Shown here: positions 24,531 through 35,150 of the stretch, one piece after another | How the letters are laid out: each line of letters starts with the position of its first letter | How positions within the stretch are numbered: position 1 is the stretch's first letter | Assembly: GCA_900551295.1 (NCBI GenBank) | Contig: URVJ01000007.1 | Coordinates: forward strand, 40,947-104,946 | Direction: 5' to 3' | Length of the DNA stretch: 64,000 bases | Source of the DNA: an uncultured Eubacteriales bacterium | GTDB taxonomy: Bacteria; Bacillota; Clostridia; Oscillospirales; CAG-382 | Notes under the pieces: model-generated | What the model was told of the DNA's origin: nothing | Databases searched by the model: none | The model's input: the letters and a program-made list of their open reading frames with translations, nothing else | Program-made: the position numbers and the translations under genes

Positions 24531-27500
24531 ATGAAAAAGTTTTTTGCACTTTTAATGGTATGTGCAATTTCACTTCAATATGTGGCTATTGCAGAAGATA
24601 CAATAATTTCAGAAGTAAATGAAAAAAGTGAAAGTATAGAAATTACACAAAGCGAAGAGAATAATGAACTTACTCGGGATAACTATGCCGAAAATGTCTC
24701 ATATAATAATGAAGACAGTTTTTATGAGTATGCCGATGACGAAAGCACATCTGAAACGGATGTTTCCCAAAACGATAAAAATTTTGATATGAGTCCGGAA
24801 AAGGATGATCTAAATTTACAGCAGGAATTTAATGTTCTGTCAGAACTGCAAAATAACGCGTTTGTAGAAATCAATAATTCAATATGGTTTGATTCCGAAA
24901 AGACCCGCCCTTTTGATACCGGATATGAGCTATACTCCGAAACCGAATTTATAAGAGAAACTGAATATTCGGGAAATCTTTTTCTTTCCGAAGAGGCATA
25001 TGACGGAAAATTTTCACTTTGTTTGAAAAGAACAACAGAATCCTGCGAAAGCACCTTTCCTATAAAGAATACGGTGGTAGTTTCTTTAAAACATAATAAT
25101 TCACAGTATCCGAAAGTCAATACCATTTCTCTCTATATAAAACCGTTAAGCGGTGCTGAAACAATTAATTTTTATGTTGAAGATGCGGAAATAACTGAAA
25201 GCCGAATAAAAATCATATCCGACTATAATAAAGACGGAGATTTTAAAGTCGGAGAAGATATGTCGCAAGGCAGGTGGAATGAGATAAAACTTGATCTCAC
25301 AAGACTGCAAAACGGCGATGAAATATCTGCTGTAAAAAATCTGTATGTTTCAATAAATGCGGGTTCGGCATGGTTAATAGACAACGTAAGCGGTGATTTT
25401 CACGAATATGAATCTGCAAATGTTGATTTAGGACGTTTTGCAAAGAAAAATCTTATGTATAACGAAAACAAATTGACATTTGTAACAGACGATTCGGGAA
25501 ACTATAATACGAAATCTGTTATAACGATAGCAAAATTTGATTTGTCAGACAGAGTTTCTTCAATAGATATCAGCGATTCGTATATTCCGACCTATGTTTC
25601 GCATGAAAACTCAAATTATAAAAACTATTTTCCCGATGATATTCTCAGCAACCCAAACTATTGGGAAGAGAATTCAAAGGTTTCATTTGTAAATGAAAAT
25701 GACGTTTGTAAACTGAGAATGAGCAGCGGTGCAACCGCAAAACTTAATCTTTCGTCGTTGCCGTTATATAATGAGTATAAGAATTCTCAAAGCAGATTTC
25801 GTGTTGAAATAGTCCTTAGTAATGAAACCACAGGATCTTCTATATACGTAAAGTTAAATTCAAGCCAAGGATTGAGTTTATCAAGCGGCAATGTGTCAAA
25901 AGGCAAAACAGGAGTGTTTTCCGAAATTGTAACAAACAATGAAGAGTGGCTTTCTTTTGTACCCAGCGGCACGTGCAGCATTACATCATTAAGGTTTGTA
26001 AAACTGCCGAATGTTGATACAAGTGCAACTGATGCGATTCCAAACAATATGCTTTTGGATTTTGAAGTGTTTTCAGATTCGACTTTTGAAGAAGTTTACG
26101 GTGAAAACACTCACTTTCCCGGAATTGATGAAGAATATACCGGTGCACCGATTGCTTATCAATCCTCCTCAGCTTCAAAAACGATAAATATTTCCGGCGA
26201 TGCAAATGATATTCTTGTTGTAAGAGTCGTAAATCCGAATTTATACTCAAATAATTGTTCAATACATGCCGGGAAAACGAAGTATCTATCATACGGCGAC
26301 AACGAATATGTGTTTACCGGGACAGAATTTGAAAAAATCACGTTTACCAACCGAAATCAAGTTGGTTATCCGCCCATGCTTGTTGAAATACGTAAATACT
26401 CTGATACAGCTTACAAGTCTTCTTCACTGCATGAAAAAGAAGTTGACCTGAATGGTGAAGTCAATTACATTTACAGTAAAGATTCATCAAAAATCTATTA
26501 CGTCGATGCCAATAATTACGATTTATGTATCATGGATGCCGACAGCGGAGAGAAACGTATTATAAATAATGTTTCGGCAAAAGGGGTGGCAGCTGTTTCT
26601 CCGAACGGGAAAATTATAGCTTATGCCGATGATGATAGTGTGTATTGCCTGTATAACATTGAGACAAACAAAAAAACTATATTAGGAAAGTATTACGGTA
26701 TAACACATGTAAGCGACGAAGGCGAATACAGCGGCTTAAAAACACAGTATCAAATGTTTTCAAGCGGTGTTGAAGGAACTACAAGTATTTCCGGAAGCAC
26801 ATATTGTTTTAATGATACATTGGATTTGCTTTCAGTTGTAAATAAAAATAAAATTCAAGTACAACGTAAAAAGAACGGTGAATTTGAAGATCTTTGCAGT
26901 TTGGATTTTGGGACAGACACCGTAACCGGAGCGGTGTTTTCAAGAAATGACCGTCTCTTTGTACATGCAAAAGGGACTTTATGGGAGATAAATCTGGATA
27001 ACGGTGATAAAAGGCAAGTCGGGTTGGTATCCGGAAGTATTCTTTCCGTAACCGATGATAACTGTTTTGTTTTTGATAATTCGTCTTATCTGACTTTGTA
27101 TAATTCGGATAACGATAGCCGTGATAACATTTACGTAAGACCGGATTTAAACTATGGTGTGTACTATGACAGCGCACGATCAAGATTAATATATACGACT
27201 TCCGATTCAAAGTTGTGTACTTACAGTTTTATTCCAAACGATCGCATAATAAAAGGGTTTATTTCATTTGACAACTATAACTGGTATTCGTATAAGAATC
27301 TTGAATGGAAATATGTCGGAAATACAACAATGCTAGATGATGATGAGTTTTTCGATTACGGCATGAGTAATGGTGAAATATCAGCGCTTTCGGAAAGTGA
27401 TTTTCAAAAATTGTACAATATCTACGGAACAGAAACGACAGTTTTCGGTATCAGTATTGCGCTTAGATTTTCAGCAAATTCCGATAAGTTTATTCCGTCA

Positions 27501-28154
27501 ATAAATTCTGTAAATATAAGAACTGTTGTACAAAATGAAAACAATAATATATACGGTGCCCACGGTGAGTTTTTCAGCAAATCAGATTATCATAAAATAA
27601 ATGCCGTATATCCTATTGAAAGCAAACCAAACTACGCTGAGAACTGCTATTTAATAGCACTGGGAAACGAGTGTTTGTTTACTTACAAAAACAATAATTT
27701 TGTCAAGATTAACTGTGACGTCGACGATCTTTTGGCAGATATGCCTGGCAATTGGATGAAAATTAAACAACAGGGTATGTCGGCTGTTGAAATATCTGCT
27801 ATTCCGGGTGAAAAAATGACTTCCTTATTTTCGGGCACGGAGTATGGGAATACAGGATTTACTATTATTAACTGTATAAAAACAACCGGTAACACAACCA
27901 AGGAAGTCAGTGTCGAATATAAATTAAATGCAGAAAAGAAGTATTTGTTTGATGGTGCTTCAGGGCTGAAACTTCATTTTATTGACGGTGTTGAAAAAAG
28001 CATTTCGGGATTGTCATCCGAAGATATACAGCAGTTTTTTACATGGCTTGAAAAAAGACAAAGCGGAATAGGAAGCATATATTATGTTTTTGACGTATCC
28101 GGAAATAAGTTTTTTGTAAATTATTACAGTATACAGTCCGTAGAGGTATTATAA
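24531..28154 (+). CDS. Large secreted protein with beta-propeller-like region, partner of the Rhs protein
   Basis: The 1207-residue protein starts with a signal peptide (KKFFALLMVCAISLQYVAIA) and a very acidic stretch to about residue 110. Beta-rich, probably adhesive or carbohydrate-binding segments follow. From about 643 to 900, repeats such as KIYYVDANNYDLCIMDADSG, VAAVSPNGKIIAYADDDSVY and RLIYTTSDSKLCTY resemble TolB/WD40-like propeller blades. No anchor or catalytic motif is seen. It ends 24 bases before the Rhs gene on the same strand, with CAAGGAG before its own ATG, so the two are probably co-transcribed. Composition is A+T-rich like the whole island. Function is unknown; a surface or delivery partner for the Rhs protein is inferred. 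Confidence 0.7.
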   Translation: MKKFFALLMVCAISLQYVAIAEDTIISEVNEKSESIEITQSEENNELTRDNYAENVSYNNEDSFYEYADDESTSETDVSQNDKNFDMSPEKDDLNLQQEFNVLSELQNNAFVEINNSIWFDSEKTRPFDTGYELYSETEFIRETEYSGNLFLSEEAYDGKFSLCLKRTTESCESTFPIKNTVVVSLKHNNSQYPKVNTISLYIKPLSGAETINFYVEDAEITESRIKIISDYNKDGDFKVGEDMSQGRWNEIKLDLTRLQNGDEISAVKNLYVSINAGSAWLIDNVSGDFHEYESANVDLGRFAKKNLMYNENKLTFVTDDSGNYNTKSVITIAKFDLSDRVSSIDISDSYIPTYVSHENSNYKNYFPDDILSNPNYWEENSKVSFVNENDVCKLRMSSGATAKLNLSSLPLYNEYKNSQSRFRVEIVLSNETTGSSIYVKLNSSQGLSLSSGNVSKGKTGVFSEIVTNNEEWLSFVPSGTCSITSLRFVKLPNVDTSATDAIPNNMLLDFEVFSDSTFEEVYGENTHFPGIDEEYTGAPIAYQSSSASKTINISGDANDILVVRVVNPNLYSNNCSIHAGKTKYLSYGDNEYVFTGTEFEKITFTNRNQVGYPPMLVEIRKYSDTAYKSSSLHEKEVDLNGEVNYIYSKDSSKIYYVDANNYDLCIMDADSGEKRIINNVSAKGVAAVSPNGKIIAYADDDSVYCLYNIETNKKTILGKYYGITHVSDEGEYSGLKTQYQMFSSGVEGTTSISGSTYCFNDTLDLLSVVNKNKIQVQRKKNGEFEDLCSLDFGTDTVTGAVFSRNDRLFVHAKGTLWEINLDNGDKRQVGLVSGSILSVTDDNCFVFDNSSYLTLYNSDNDSRDNIYVRPDLNYGVYYDSARSRLIYTTSDSKLCTYSFIPNDRIIKGFISFDNYNWYSYKNLEWKYVGNTTMLDDDEFFDYGMSNGEISALSESDFQKLYNIYGTETTVFGISIALRFSANSDKFIPSINSVNIRTVVQNENNNIYGAHGEFFSKSDYHKINAVYPIESKPNYAENCYLIALGNECLFTYKNNNFVKINCDVDDLLADMPGNWMKIKQQGMSAVEISAIPGEKMTSLFSGTEYGNTGFTIINCIKTTGNTTKEVSVEYKLNAEKKYLFDGASGLKLHFIDGVEKSISGLSSEDIQQFFTWLEKRQSGIGSIYYVFDVSGNKFFVNYYSIQSVEVL

Positions 28155-28178
28155 AAATTAAATTCAGAGGGCGTAAAT

Positions 28179-31100
28179 ATGAAGCGTATTCTTAATATAA
28201 CAGTATTGATGGTTATTGCAATACTGATAACGATGTCCGTATATTCTCAAACACAGGATGAAATAATTGCCGAAGCAGTGTGCGGACAAAGAATAGCACA
28301 ATATGATGTTAAGCTGAATTCTCCGTTTGTAAAGGAACGCAGAGGCGAAAGCGAAACTGTGAATCCCGAAACCGGGAACGTTTCATATACGCTCTCTTTG
28401 TTTAACTTGAATGCACGAACTTTTGACGAAACATTATCTTTGACATATAACAGTGCATCAGCAAAGCTTAAACAGGAATCATATTGCAATACAGGTGTTG
28501 CTTTACACAATATCAATGAAAATTTCACAGACAAAGAGATTGCAAAAGCAAATTTTGCAGTTGGCTGGAAATTCAATATCCCTTTTGTTGAAAGTATGTA
28601 TAATACAACATTTGTTCATATGCCGGACGGGACAGTATATTTGGGAGATGCATCAAGCGATACAGGGCTTAGCGGTTATATGCTTAAAAATGTAACTTTC
28701 AAAAAAAGCGATTCAGGTTATCTTTTGAATTATCTTGACGGTACAGTGTATAAATTTGATACTGATGGCTTTTTAACAGAAAAATCCGATCGTAACGATA
28801 ATTATGTACAGTACAATTGGAATAAATCGTTAACTCCTTATGTTCTTGAAAAAATCACATCATGTACAGGACAAAGTATCAGTTTTAAATATTTAGATTC
28901 CGCCGTTGAGATTACGTTAAACGGCAGAAAAGTTACTTTGGGAGTAGAAAAGCAATCTGATGCCGACAAAATTCCTTTTCTGACATATTTTATTGATGCC
29001 GTAAACAGAAAAACATCCTTTGAATACTCTCAAAAGACAATAGATTATGCACTTGTTTTGGATTCGGAAAAAATGGATATAAACTATTATCCGTTGACAT
29101 CAATAATATATAATACCGGACTTAAAACAATTTACAAATACGATACTGCAAAAAAATTCTCCGGAAACGGATATATGTCATATCTAAAGCTTTCGGAAAG
29201 ATATGATATCAGTAATTTGGAAATGGTTAACCGTCAACAGTATTTCTATAACGGCGAGCCTGACGGATACCCGAAATATTCTTCCGGATATATTCCGTCA
29301 GATTATAAGTATTCTGCTGTTATTATCAATCAAGATAGCAAACGTGAATTGATCTCATATAACAGTGTGCATGATATTTCCGAAAGGGAAATATCTGTCG
29401 GAAATAAACCTCAAAGCAGATTGTCGTATAAATATGACAAAAGAAACAGAATGCCTGTGCAAATAGTGTCTGAAATGTTCGGAAATTCTGGGAACGACAG
29501 AGCAGTATACTCTGAATTTGTGTATAACGATCGCGGCGAACTTTTGTCATATGACACATATGATAATATTTCTGACAAAGGTAAACAGAAAAAGGAATAC
29601 CTATACAGTAACTTTTACGGAATAAATACTTACTTAAAATATAAAACAGACAAAGCAACAACCGTTGAAGTAAAATCCGATACTGACAGCAACGGAAAGA
29701 ACATTGAAAAAACGCAAATATTCGTAAACGGAAACCTTGTCAAAACTATACGTTACAAATATGATGATTTCGGAAACAACGTATATATAAAAAAACAGAC
29801 AGATAATGACACCTATAAAACAGAAAAGTTTGTTTTTACCGATAAGACAGGATATGCTTATCCAGAACAGCACATAATATGCGGTGTTGAGGATACCGAC
29901 GGCGATACATTTGATGTATATGAGGAATTTGAATATGATTTTTTCGGAAATATAATTTCATATACAGATGCCTGCGAAGGAAAGACAATATATGAATATA
30001 ATAATCTCGGAAATCCGGTAAAGCAAATACTTCCTAACGGAGGAATAAGAACTGTTTTATATGACTATAATAAGAATACATTAAAAACATCGGATGCACT
30101 CGGAAATACACTTTTATATATGTATGACCCATTAGGAAGACTTGTTTTTGTTAAAGACGGGAAAGGAAATATTCTTACTCAAAAAGAATATGCACCGACG
30201 GGATTACTTGAATGTGAGACTGACGCTGTCGGAACAAGTTTTCACTACACATATGACGGATTTAACCGTGTAAGCGGCATATCTGCAAAGGATATGACCG
30301 GAAAAATTCTTTCTTTTACAAGCTATTCTTATGATGAAGCATATATTTTTGACGGGAAAACTTATTCAAGGTTTGAAACATCTCTAAAGGGAGAAACCGG
30401 AGAATATAAAACGGCATATCTTTTCGATTTTCTCGGACGTCAGCGTTTGTGCGAGAACGGAAATGGTGAAAACAAACGCATAACAACATATGAATACGAT
30501 TATGCCGGAAACAATATCCGGACGGTTTTACCTGACGGCAGCATTACCGATTGCACATATAATGCTTTCGGAAATATGCTTTCAAGCACGCGTGACGGTG
30601 TATCGGAATACTATACGTATGACCTTTTGGGCAATATGAAAAGCCATACTGACGGTGAAGGTAATACCGTAACATCTGATTATAATTCTCTCGGATTGAA
30701 TCTCAAAAATACGCTCCCCTATAACGGCGGCAATTCTTTTTCCGTAACAAAAAATTACTATGATCCTTGCGGAAGAGTTACAAAACGCACAGACGCAGAG
30801 GGAAATTCAAAAAAGTATTTTTATGATAACAGCGGCAATCTTGTCAGCTGTTTATACGGTGACGGTATTACAACCTATGAATATGACGCTGAAAATCGTA
30901 TTATTTCCATGAGCACAGGGAAAGCCGGTAATCTCCATACTCAGCATTATGAGTATGACAGTTTCGGCAATCTTGTCAAGAGTACGGATGAAATGGGATT
31001 TTCTCAAAGCTATACGTATGATTTGAACGGCAATGTGTTAAGCTGTATTGACAAGAACGGAAATATCGTATATAATACATACGACGGATTAAACAGAATA

Positions 31101-33071
31101 ATCCGCACGTCAAATTCGCTTGATAATACTTGTTTCGATTATACATACGACAGCGCAGGAAAACTTGTACGTGTAAACAATACCGAATATAAATATAATA
31201 CTTTCGGTGAACTTATAAGCCAAAAGGAAGGCAATATTGAGCAAAAGTATTCTTACAACAGCCTCGGCTTGAGAACAGAATACAGCGTTGAAAACTGCGG
31301 AGTAGTGCAAATGAATCAAAACTACACATATGACGCATTCGGCAGACTTTCCGCTGTTACTTCGCCTCTCGGCAGACAGAGCTACACTTATGACAGAGCC
31401 GGACGTCTTGTAAGCACATACGGCGACACTTCAAAAATCGGAACGCAGTATTCATATTTTCCGTCAGGAAATATTGAGTCGCAAATTCAGATTGTCGGAG
31501 GAAAAATCACCGACGAGGTCAGATATGAATATGACCGCAACGGCTCAAGAACTCTCGAAAAAAGCTTTGACGGCGAAAAGAGGTATACCTACGACAGCAG
31601 AAACCGTTTGCATGAGGTTATAGACGGCGGAATTCTTTCGGTGTACAGCTATGACGATTTCGGAAATATCAGCGCGGTAAATTATTTTTCCGAAAACGTA
31701 AGCTCATCGACAAAATATGTCTATGACGCAAACAACAGACTTACGGAGAGCTTTGAGGACAATTTAAGAACGGAATATACATATGATAAACAGGGAAACC
31801 TAATCTGCCGAAAAAACGACATCGGCAGAACCGATTATTTCTATAACGGATTCAATAAAATGACAGGAGTTTCCGGTGAAAACCTTACTGCGGAATACAC
31901 ATATGATTACAGCGGTCTGAGGACGTCAAAGACTGTAAACGGCGTATTTACGCAGTTAGTGAACGACGGACAGAATGTTTCGGCACAGTATGTTGACGGC
32001 AGAGTGAATTGTTTTTACAGAGGAATAAGCCTGATAGGGTATACCGATTCCGACAGCAATGCAAACTTTTATCAGTTCAACGCACACGGAGACGTAATTT
32101 CCGTGCTTGACTGTTTCGGAAACACGGTACATAGCTACGACTATAACGAGTTCGGCAAGCAGAAAGAAAGCGCAGAAAATCTGTTTCTTCCCCAGTACGG
32201 CATGAAAGCCGATACAAATCCTTTCCGCTATTGCGGGGAATATTTTGATGAAGAAACCGGTTTTGTCTATCTTAGGGCAAGGTACTATTCTCCGGATATC
32301 GGCAGGTTTGTTTCGGAAGATCCGATTAAGGACGGAAATAACTGGTATGTTTATTGCGGGAATAACTCAATTGTTTTTTACGACCCATATGGCTACTGGC
32401 CATCATTCAAAGACGTAACACGGGATGTCGCGAGGTTTGTTGTTTCTAATCCTTTGGCAGTTAATGCAACTCAAAGTGGCAAATTTAAAGACTTTTTTGA
32501 TATAGTTGGCTTTAAATGGGATTCAAAAAGCAAAACATATCATGCTAAAACCAATGCGTGGCAGCAAATTGGCGGATATAATGATTTCTACGATGTTATA
32601 TTTGATTATGCTACTGATATGGATAACGCAAAATTTGATTTTGAAGATTCATCGGGCAGAAAATATATTTTATGGGCATGGAAAGGTGATTATTTAAATT
32701 TGGGTGCCGGAGCAGAGTTGGGTATTTATTCTAATGAGTCAGGAATAGCCGGAAAAATTGATGTTAAAAGTCCACACAATGATATTTGGCTTGTTGATAC
32801 AAACCTCGCTATGAAAATGACATTGACATTAAAAGATAAAAAAGGAAACACATTAATTGAATATGAGCCCAGTGAAAAACAATGGTGGATTACAGGTTTT
32901 GATCCATATAAACAAAATGTCGAAGCAAAAGATTTGATAGCCGAATATTCAGTGCTTTTTACCAACGAAAGTATGTATCAGAGTTTCTATAATAAATATG
33001 GTGTTGGCGAAAACAAAGATTCAAGGTGGCAATTTGATTCAACAACTATGACGGCTATTTTCTCGTTTTAA
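28179..33071 (+). CDS. Secreted Rhs/YD-repeat polymorphic toxin
   Basis: The 1630-residue protein has an N-terminal hydrophobic export signal (LMVIAILITMSVYSQ) and a long shell of YD repeats, with many variants of YxYDxxGN (YEYDYAGN, YTYDLNGN, YDRNGSRT). The conserved Rhs core ends at YLRARYYSPDIGRFVSEDP (about 1362-1382), followed by YVYCGNNSIVFYDPYGYW. The last 225 residues, after this junction, differ in character and resemble the DUF4474 domain found at Rhs C-termini (LWAWKGDYLNLGAGAELGIY, WWITGFDP). Such proteins encapsulate a toxic tail and kill neighbours on contact. A lipoprotein gene follows 12 bases later, as expected for immunity. The DUF4474 reading is from memory of the family and less certain than the Rhs core. 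Confidence 0.9.
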   Translation: MKRILNITVLMVIAILITMSVYSQTQDEIIAEAVCGQRIAQYDVKLNSPFVKERRGESETVNPETGNVSYTLSLFNLNARTFDETLSLTYNSASAKLKQESYCNTGVALHNINENFTDKEIAKANFAVGWKFNIPFVESMYNTTFVHMPDGTVYLGDASSDTGLSGYMLKNVTFKKSDSGYLLNYLDGTVYKFDTDGFLTEKSDRNDNYVQYNWNKSLTPYVLEKITSCTGQSISFKYLDSAVEITLNGRKVTLGVEKQSDADKIPFLTYFIDAVNRKTSFEYSQKTIDYALVLDSEKMDINYYPLTSIIYNTGLKTIYKYDTAKKFSGNGYMSYLKLSERYDISNLEMVNRQQYFYNGEPDGYPKYSSGYIPSDYKYSAVIINQDSKRELISYNSVHDISEREISVGNKPQSRLSYKYDKRNRMPVQIVSEMFGNSGNDRAVYSEFVYNDRGELLSYDTYDNISDKGKQKKEYLYSNFYGINTYLKYKTDKATTVEVKSDTDSNGKNIEKTQIFVNGNLVKTIRYKYDDFGNNVYIKKQTDNDTYKTEKFVFTDKTGYAYPEQHIICGVEDTDGDTFDVYEEFEYDFFGNIISYTDACEGKTIYEYNNLGNPVKQILPNGGIRTVLYDYNKNTLKTSDALGNTLLYMYDPLGRLVFVKDGKGNILTQKEYAPTGLLECETDAVGTSFHYTYDGFNRVSGISAKDMTGKILSFTSYSYDEAYIFDGKTYSRFETSLKGETGEYKTAYLFDFLGRQRLCENGNGENKRITTYEYDYAGNNIRTVLPDGSITDCTYNAFGNMLSSTRDGVSEYYTYDLLGNMKSHTDGEGNTVTSDYNSLGLNLKNTLPYNGGNSFSVTKNYYDPCGRVTKRTDAEGNSKKYFYDNSGNLVSCLYGDGITTYEYDAENRIISMSTGKAGNLHTQHYEYDSFGNLVKSTDEMGFSQSYTYDLNGNVLSCIDKNGNIVYNTYDGLNRIIRTSNSLDNTCFDYTYDSAGKLVRVNNTEYKYNTFGELISQKEGNIEQKYSYNSLGLRTEYSVENCGVVQMNQNYTYDAFGRLSAVTSPLGRQSYTYDRAGRLVSTYGDTSKIGTQYSYFPSGNIESQIQIVGGKITDEVRYEYDRNGSRTLEKSFDGEKRYTYDSRNRLHEVIDGGILSVYSYDDFGNISAVNYFSENVSSSTKYVYDANNRLTESFEDNLRTEYTYDKQGNLICRKNDIGRTDYFYNGFNKMTGVSGENLTAEYTYDYSGLRTSKTVNGVFTQLVNDGQNVSAQYVDGRVNCFYRGISLIGYTDSDSNANFYQFNAHGDVISVLDCFGNTVHSYDYNEFGKQKESAENLFLPQYGMKADTNPFRYCGEYFDEETGFVYLRARYYSPDIGRFVSEDPIKDGNNWYVYCGNNSIVFYDPYGYWPSFKDVTRDVARFVVSNPLAVNATQSGKFKDFFDIVGFKWDSKSKTYHAKTNAWQQIGGYNDFYDVIFDYATDMDNAKFDFEDSSGRKYILWAWKGDYLNLGAGAELGIYSNESGIAGKIDVKSPHNDIWLVDTNLAMKMTLTLKDKKGNTLIEYEPSEKQWWITGFDPYKQNVEAKDLIAEYSVLFTNESMYQSFYNKYGVGENKDSRWQFDSTTMTAIFSF

Positions 33072-33083
33072 GAGGTGCTTAAA

Positions 33084-33590
33084 ATGAAAAGTTGTAAAAG
33101 TATATTGTTATTAGTTTTTTGCCTTTTATCTTTGACTTTTTGCAAACAAAAAGAGGAGGTTTTTATGCGCGAAGATGAATATGTAGATTATATTATTAGT
33201 GAAACGATTTGTTCGCTTAACGAACACGATACAGAAAGATTAAAAAACTTGTTTTCCAATTCGGTTATAAAAACTGTTGACGATTTAAACACAAAATGTG
33301 GTATGTTTAGTGATTTCATCGGGTTTACAATAGTATCACACGAGTATGATGGCACACTTGCTTCTGATATGTCTGTCAAAAATGGTGAAAAACGTAATAT
33401 GATAAGATTTTCGTTTGAAATTGTAACAGGTGAAAGTGAGAAGTATACTATTTTTGTGATTTGTTACAATATAGATACAGCTAATACAGACAATGTAGGA
33501 GTATATATGATGGAAATTGCCCATTCCGACTATGACGAATATGATTCATGGCAAGACCGAATTGTACCTGGAATAAGTATTCTTGAATGA
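33084..33590 (+). CDS. DUF5104-like lipoprotein, candidate immunity protein
   Basis: The 168-residue product has a lipoprotein signal (SILLLVFCLLSLTFC, lipid on Cys) and a small domain with ETICSLNEHDTERLKNLFSN, MFSDFIGFTIVSHEYDG and a C-terminal strand NVGVYMMEIA. This pattern matches DUF5104 lipoproteins of Clostridia. AAGAGGTG precedes ATG 33084; a GTG at 33075 lies inside that site. It sits directly behind the Rhs toxin gene, so extracytoplasmic immunity against the Rhs C-terminus is the most likely role, by position only. Confidence 0.72.
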   Translation: MKSCKSILLLVFCLLSLTFCKQKEEVFMREDEYVDYIISETICSLNEHDTERLKNLFSNSVIKTVDDLNTKCGMFSDFIGFTIVSHEYDGTLASDMSVKNGEKRNMIRFSFEIVTGESEKYTIFVICYNIDTANTDNVGVYMMEIAHSDYDEYDSWQDRIVPGISILE

Positions 33591-33679
33591 TTGTTTTTAT
33601 GGTGAATAGTGTGTGTTGTTTATGGCTACGATGAATATGTCAATGTCATTTCTGAAGTAAATGTTGTAAACTTTAACAT

Positions 33680-34438
33680 TTGCTTCGACTATTAGCGTCG
33701 CGGATAAGCCGGCTGTTCCCACGTACCAACGATTGCCGCAGGCAACCGTACTGCTACGCCGGATATGAGTACCTTGAAAATGCAGACTTGTATGACCTTA
33801 ATGCAAGGTATTACGACGCCAAGATCGCAAGATTTCTGTCGCCCGATCCTTACTATGACCTTGGTAACAGGGTAATAGGACTGCATGAGATCAATGTACC
33901 TACTGCTTGGTCTATTATTCAGGCGAATGCTCTGTATGTGTATTGCGGGAATAGTCCGATTGTCTTTTTTGATTGTACCGGTTTTAATACTAGTTCTGTA
34001 TTTCAAAATGCAGATGGAACATATTCTCTGTATGATAATGATAGATTCGGCAATAAAAATGCTTGGCATGAACAGATTTTTTCTGTTTCACTTTCCAGTC
34101 CAAGTTGGGATTTGAAAAATGGTTCGGTTGGACTTGGAAGCGTTGAGGGTAATGCATTTACCGGTGGTTGTGAATGGAAACACGTAGACTTATCTTTGTT
34201 TGATTTTGGTCATGCCGAGGTTGGATTAGAAATAGAGGATAGTGCAATTGATCTTGGGGCACAAGCAAGTGTATGGAGTCCATCAGTCTCAGTAACTGTA
34301 TTAGGGGTTAAGACAGAGGCGGGAATAGAGGTCGGGGCAATCGGCTTGAGTGCAAAAGGTTCTTGGAATGTTAGTGCAAAGGGTCTTGAAATCTATATAG
34401 CACTTGGTGTTGGTGTAACATTGTCTATTTCATGGTAG
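33680..34438 (+). CDS. Orphan Rhs C-terminal (toxin-tail) module without a proper start
   Basis: From about 33743 the frame reads like the end of an Rhs core: YCYAGYEYLENADLYDLNAR, then YYDAKIARFLSPDPYYDLGN and ALYVYCGNSPIVFFDCTGF, followed by about 140 residues of glycine- and valine-rich tail (SLFDFGHAEVGLEIEDSAID). The only upstream start is a TTG at 33680 with no ribosome-binding site, and no YD repeats precede it. The tail is unrelated to that of the complete Rhs protein, and the core sequence also differs, so it is not a simple duplication. It fits an orphan toxin cassette that could be recombined onto an Rhs gene. It is followed by a small membrane protein gene. Confidence 0.65.
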   Translation: MLRLLASRISRLFPRTNDCRRQPYCYAGYEYLENADLYDLNARYYDAKIARFLSPDPYYDLGNRVIGLHEINVPTAWSIIQANALYVYCGNSPIVFFDCTGFNTSSVFQNADGTYSLYDNDRFGNKNAWHEQIFSVSLSSPSWDLKNGSVGLGSVEGNAFTGGCEWKHVDLSLFDFGHAEVGLEIEDSAIDLGAQASVWSPSVSVTVLGVKTEAGIEVGAIGLSAKGSWNVSAKGLEIYIALGVGVTLSISW

Positions 34439-34475
34439 TTAATTTGTTTAAGAAAGTTGGAGGTTATATAAAATT

Positions 34476-34871
34476 ATGAAACAAAATGCAGTAACAAAGT
34501 GGTTGATATTTTTCTCATATAAAACAAAGTATGTTAAAATCGCCTTGCCAGTATTTTATTTGCTTTTTATGTTGTGTAATTTTGTTACACATACTAATGT
34601 ATCAGACGTTTTTTATGAGTATGTTAAGATCCTTGTAATATGTCTTATTGCGTGGTTTGGCGTCAGGTTTGTTTTCTGGTTTCAAATAAAGAGTCCGTTT
34701 TATAATGAGGTGTTTTTTAATGCAGCCTCTCTGTTTTTGATGGTTGTGATGCTGTTGGTTGCAATTATTAACATTTTGCTTTTTAGCCCTGCGGCGTTTG
34801 TTTTTCTTGTTATTCTGCTCTCTGTTGTTGAAGTTCAAAGGTTGAGAAAAGAAAATACATTTGAAAAGTAA
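34476..34871 (+). CDS. Small membrane protein, candidate immunity protein of the orphan Rhs tail
   Basis: The 131-residue protein has four predicted membrane segments (IALPVFYLLFMLCNFV, ILVICLIAWFGVRFVFWF, ASLFLMVVMLLVAIINILLF, AAFVFLVILLSVVEV) and a short charged C-terminus. GGAGGT lies 11 bases before the ATG. No family is recognised. Its place 37 bases behind the orphan Rhs tail suggests immunity, perhaps against a membrane-acting toxin, but this rests on position. Confidence 0.55.
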   Translation: MKQNAVTKWLIFFSYKTKYVKIALPVFYLLFMLCNFVTHTNVSDVFYEYVKILVICLIAWFGVRFVFWFQIKSPFYNEVFFNAASLFLMVVMLLVAIINILLFSPAAFVFLVILLSVVEVQRLRKENTFEK

Positions 34872-35150
34872 TATTCAGTTAACATTTGACAGTCACAAAA
34901 CATTAGAAACGAGCAAGATTCCATGGCAAATGCGGTTATACTAAAACAATAGCCGACGATTTCGCGTTGAAAGTCAGATATAAAAGTCTGCCCCCATGTT
35001 TTTGAATTGTGATTTGGCAAATGACAGACGGATATGTTTTTGTGTGTGCCGGATTTAATTATAATTGAAATCAGACGTCGGATATTCTTAATCCGAATCA
35101 AAGCTTTCTTTGTTATCCGCATATTTTCGTTTTTCCTGAATTGCCGATTT
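34872..35150 (+). other. Intergenic decay zone inside the Rhs island
   Basis: No intact gene. Short in-frame pieces are interrupted by stops, and there is weak similarity near 35105-35150 to the stretch at 24227-24290 upstream of the Rhs operon. It appears to be the degraded end of a former cassette. Confidence 0.35.

Noticed and set aside
28179..33071. CRISPR-like or tandem repeat array
   Set aside because: The recurring short motifs are YD repeats within one long open reading frame, not spaced identical DNA repeats.
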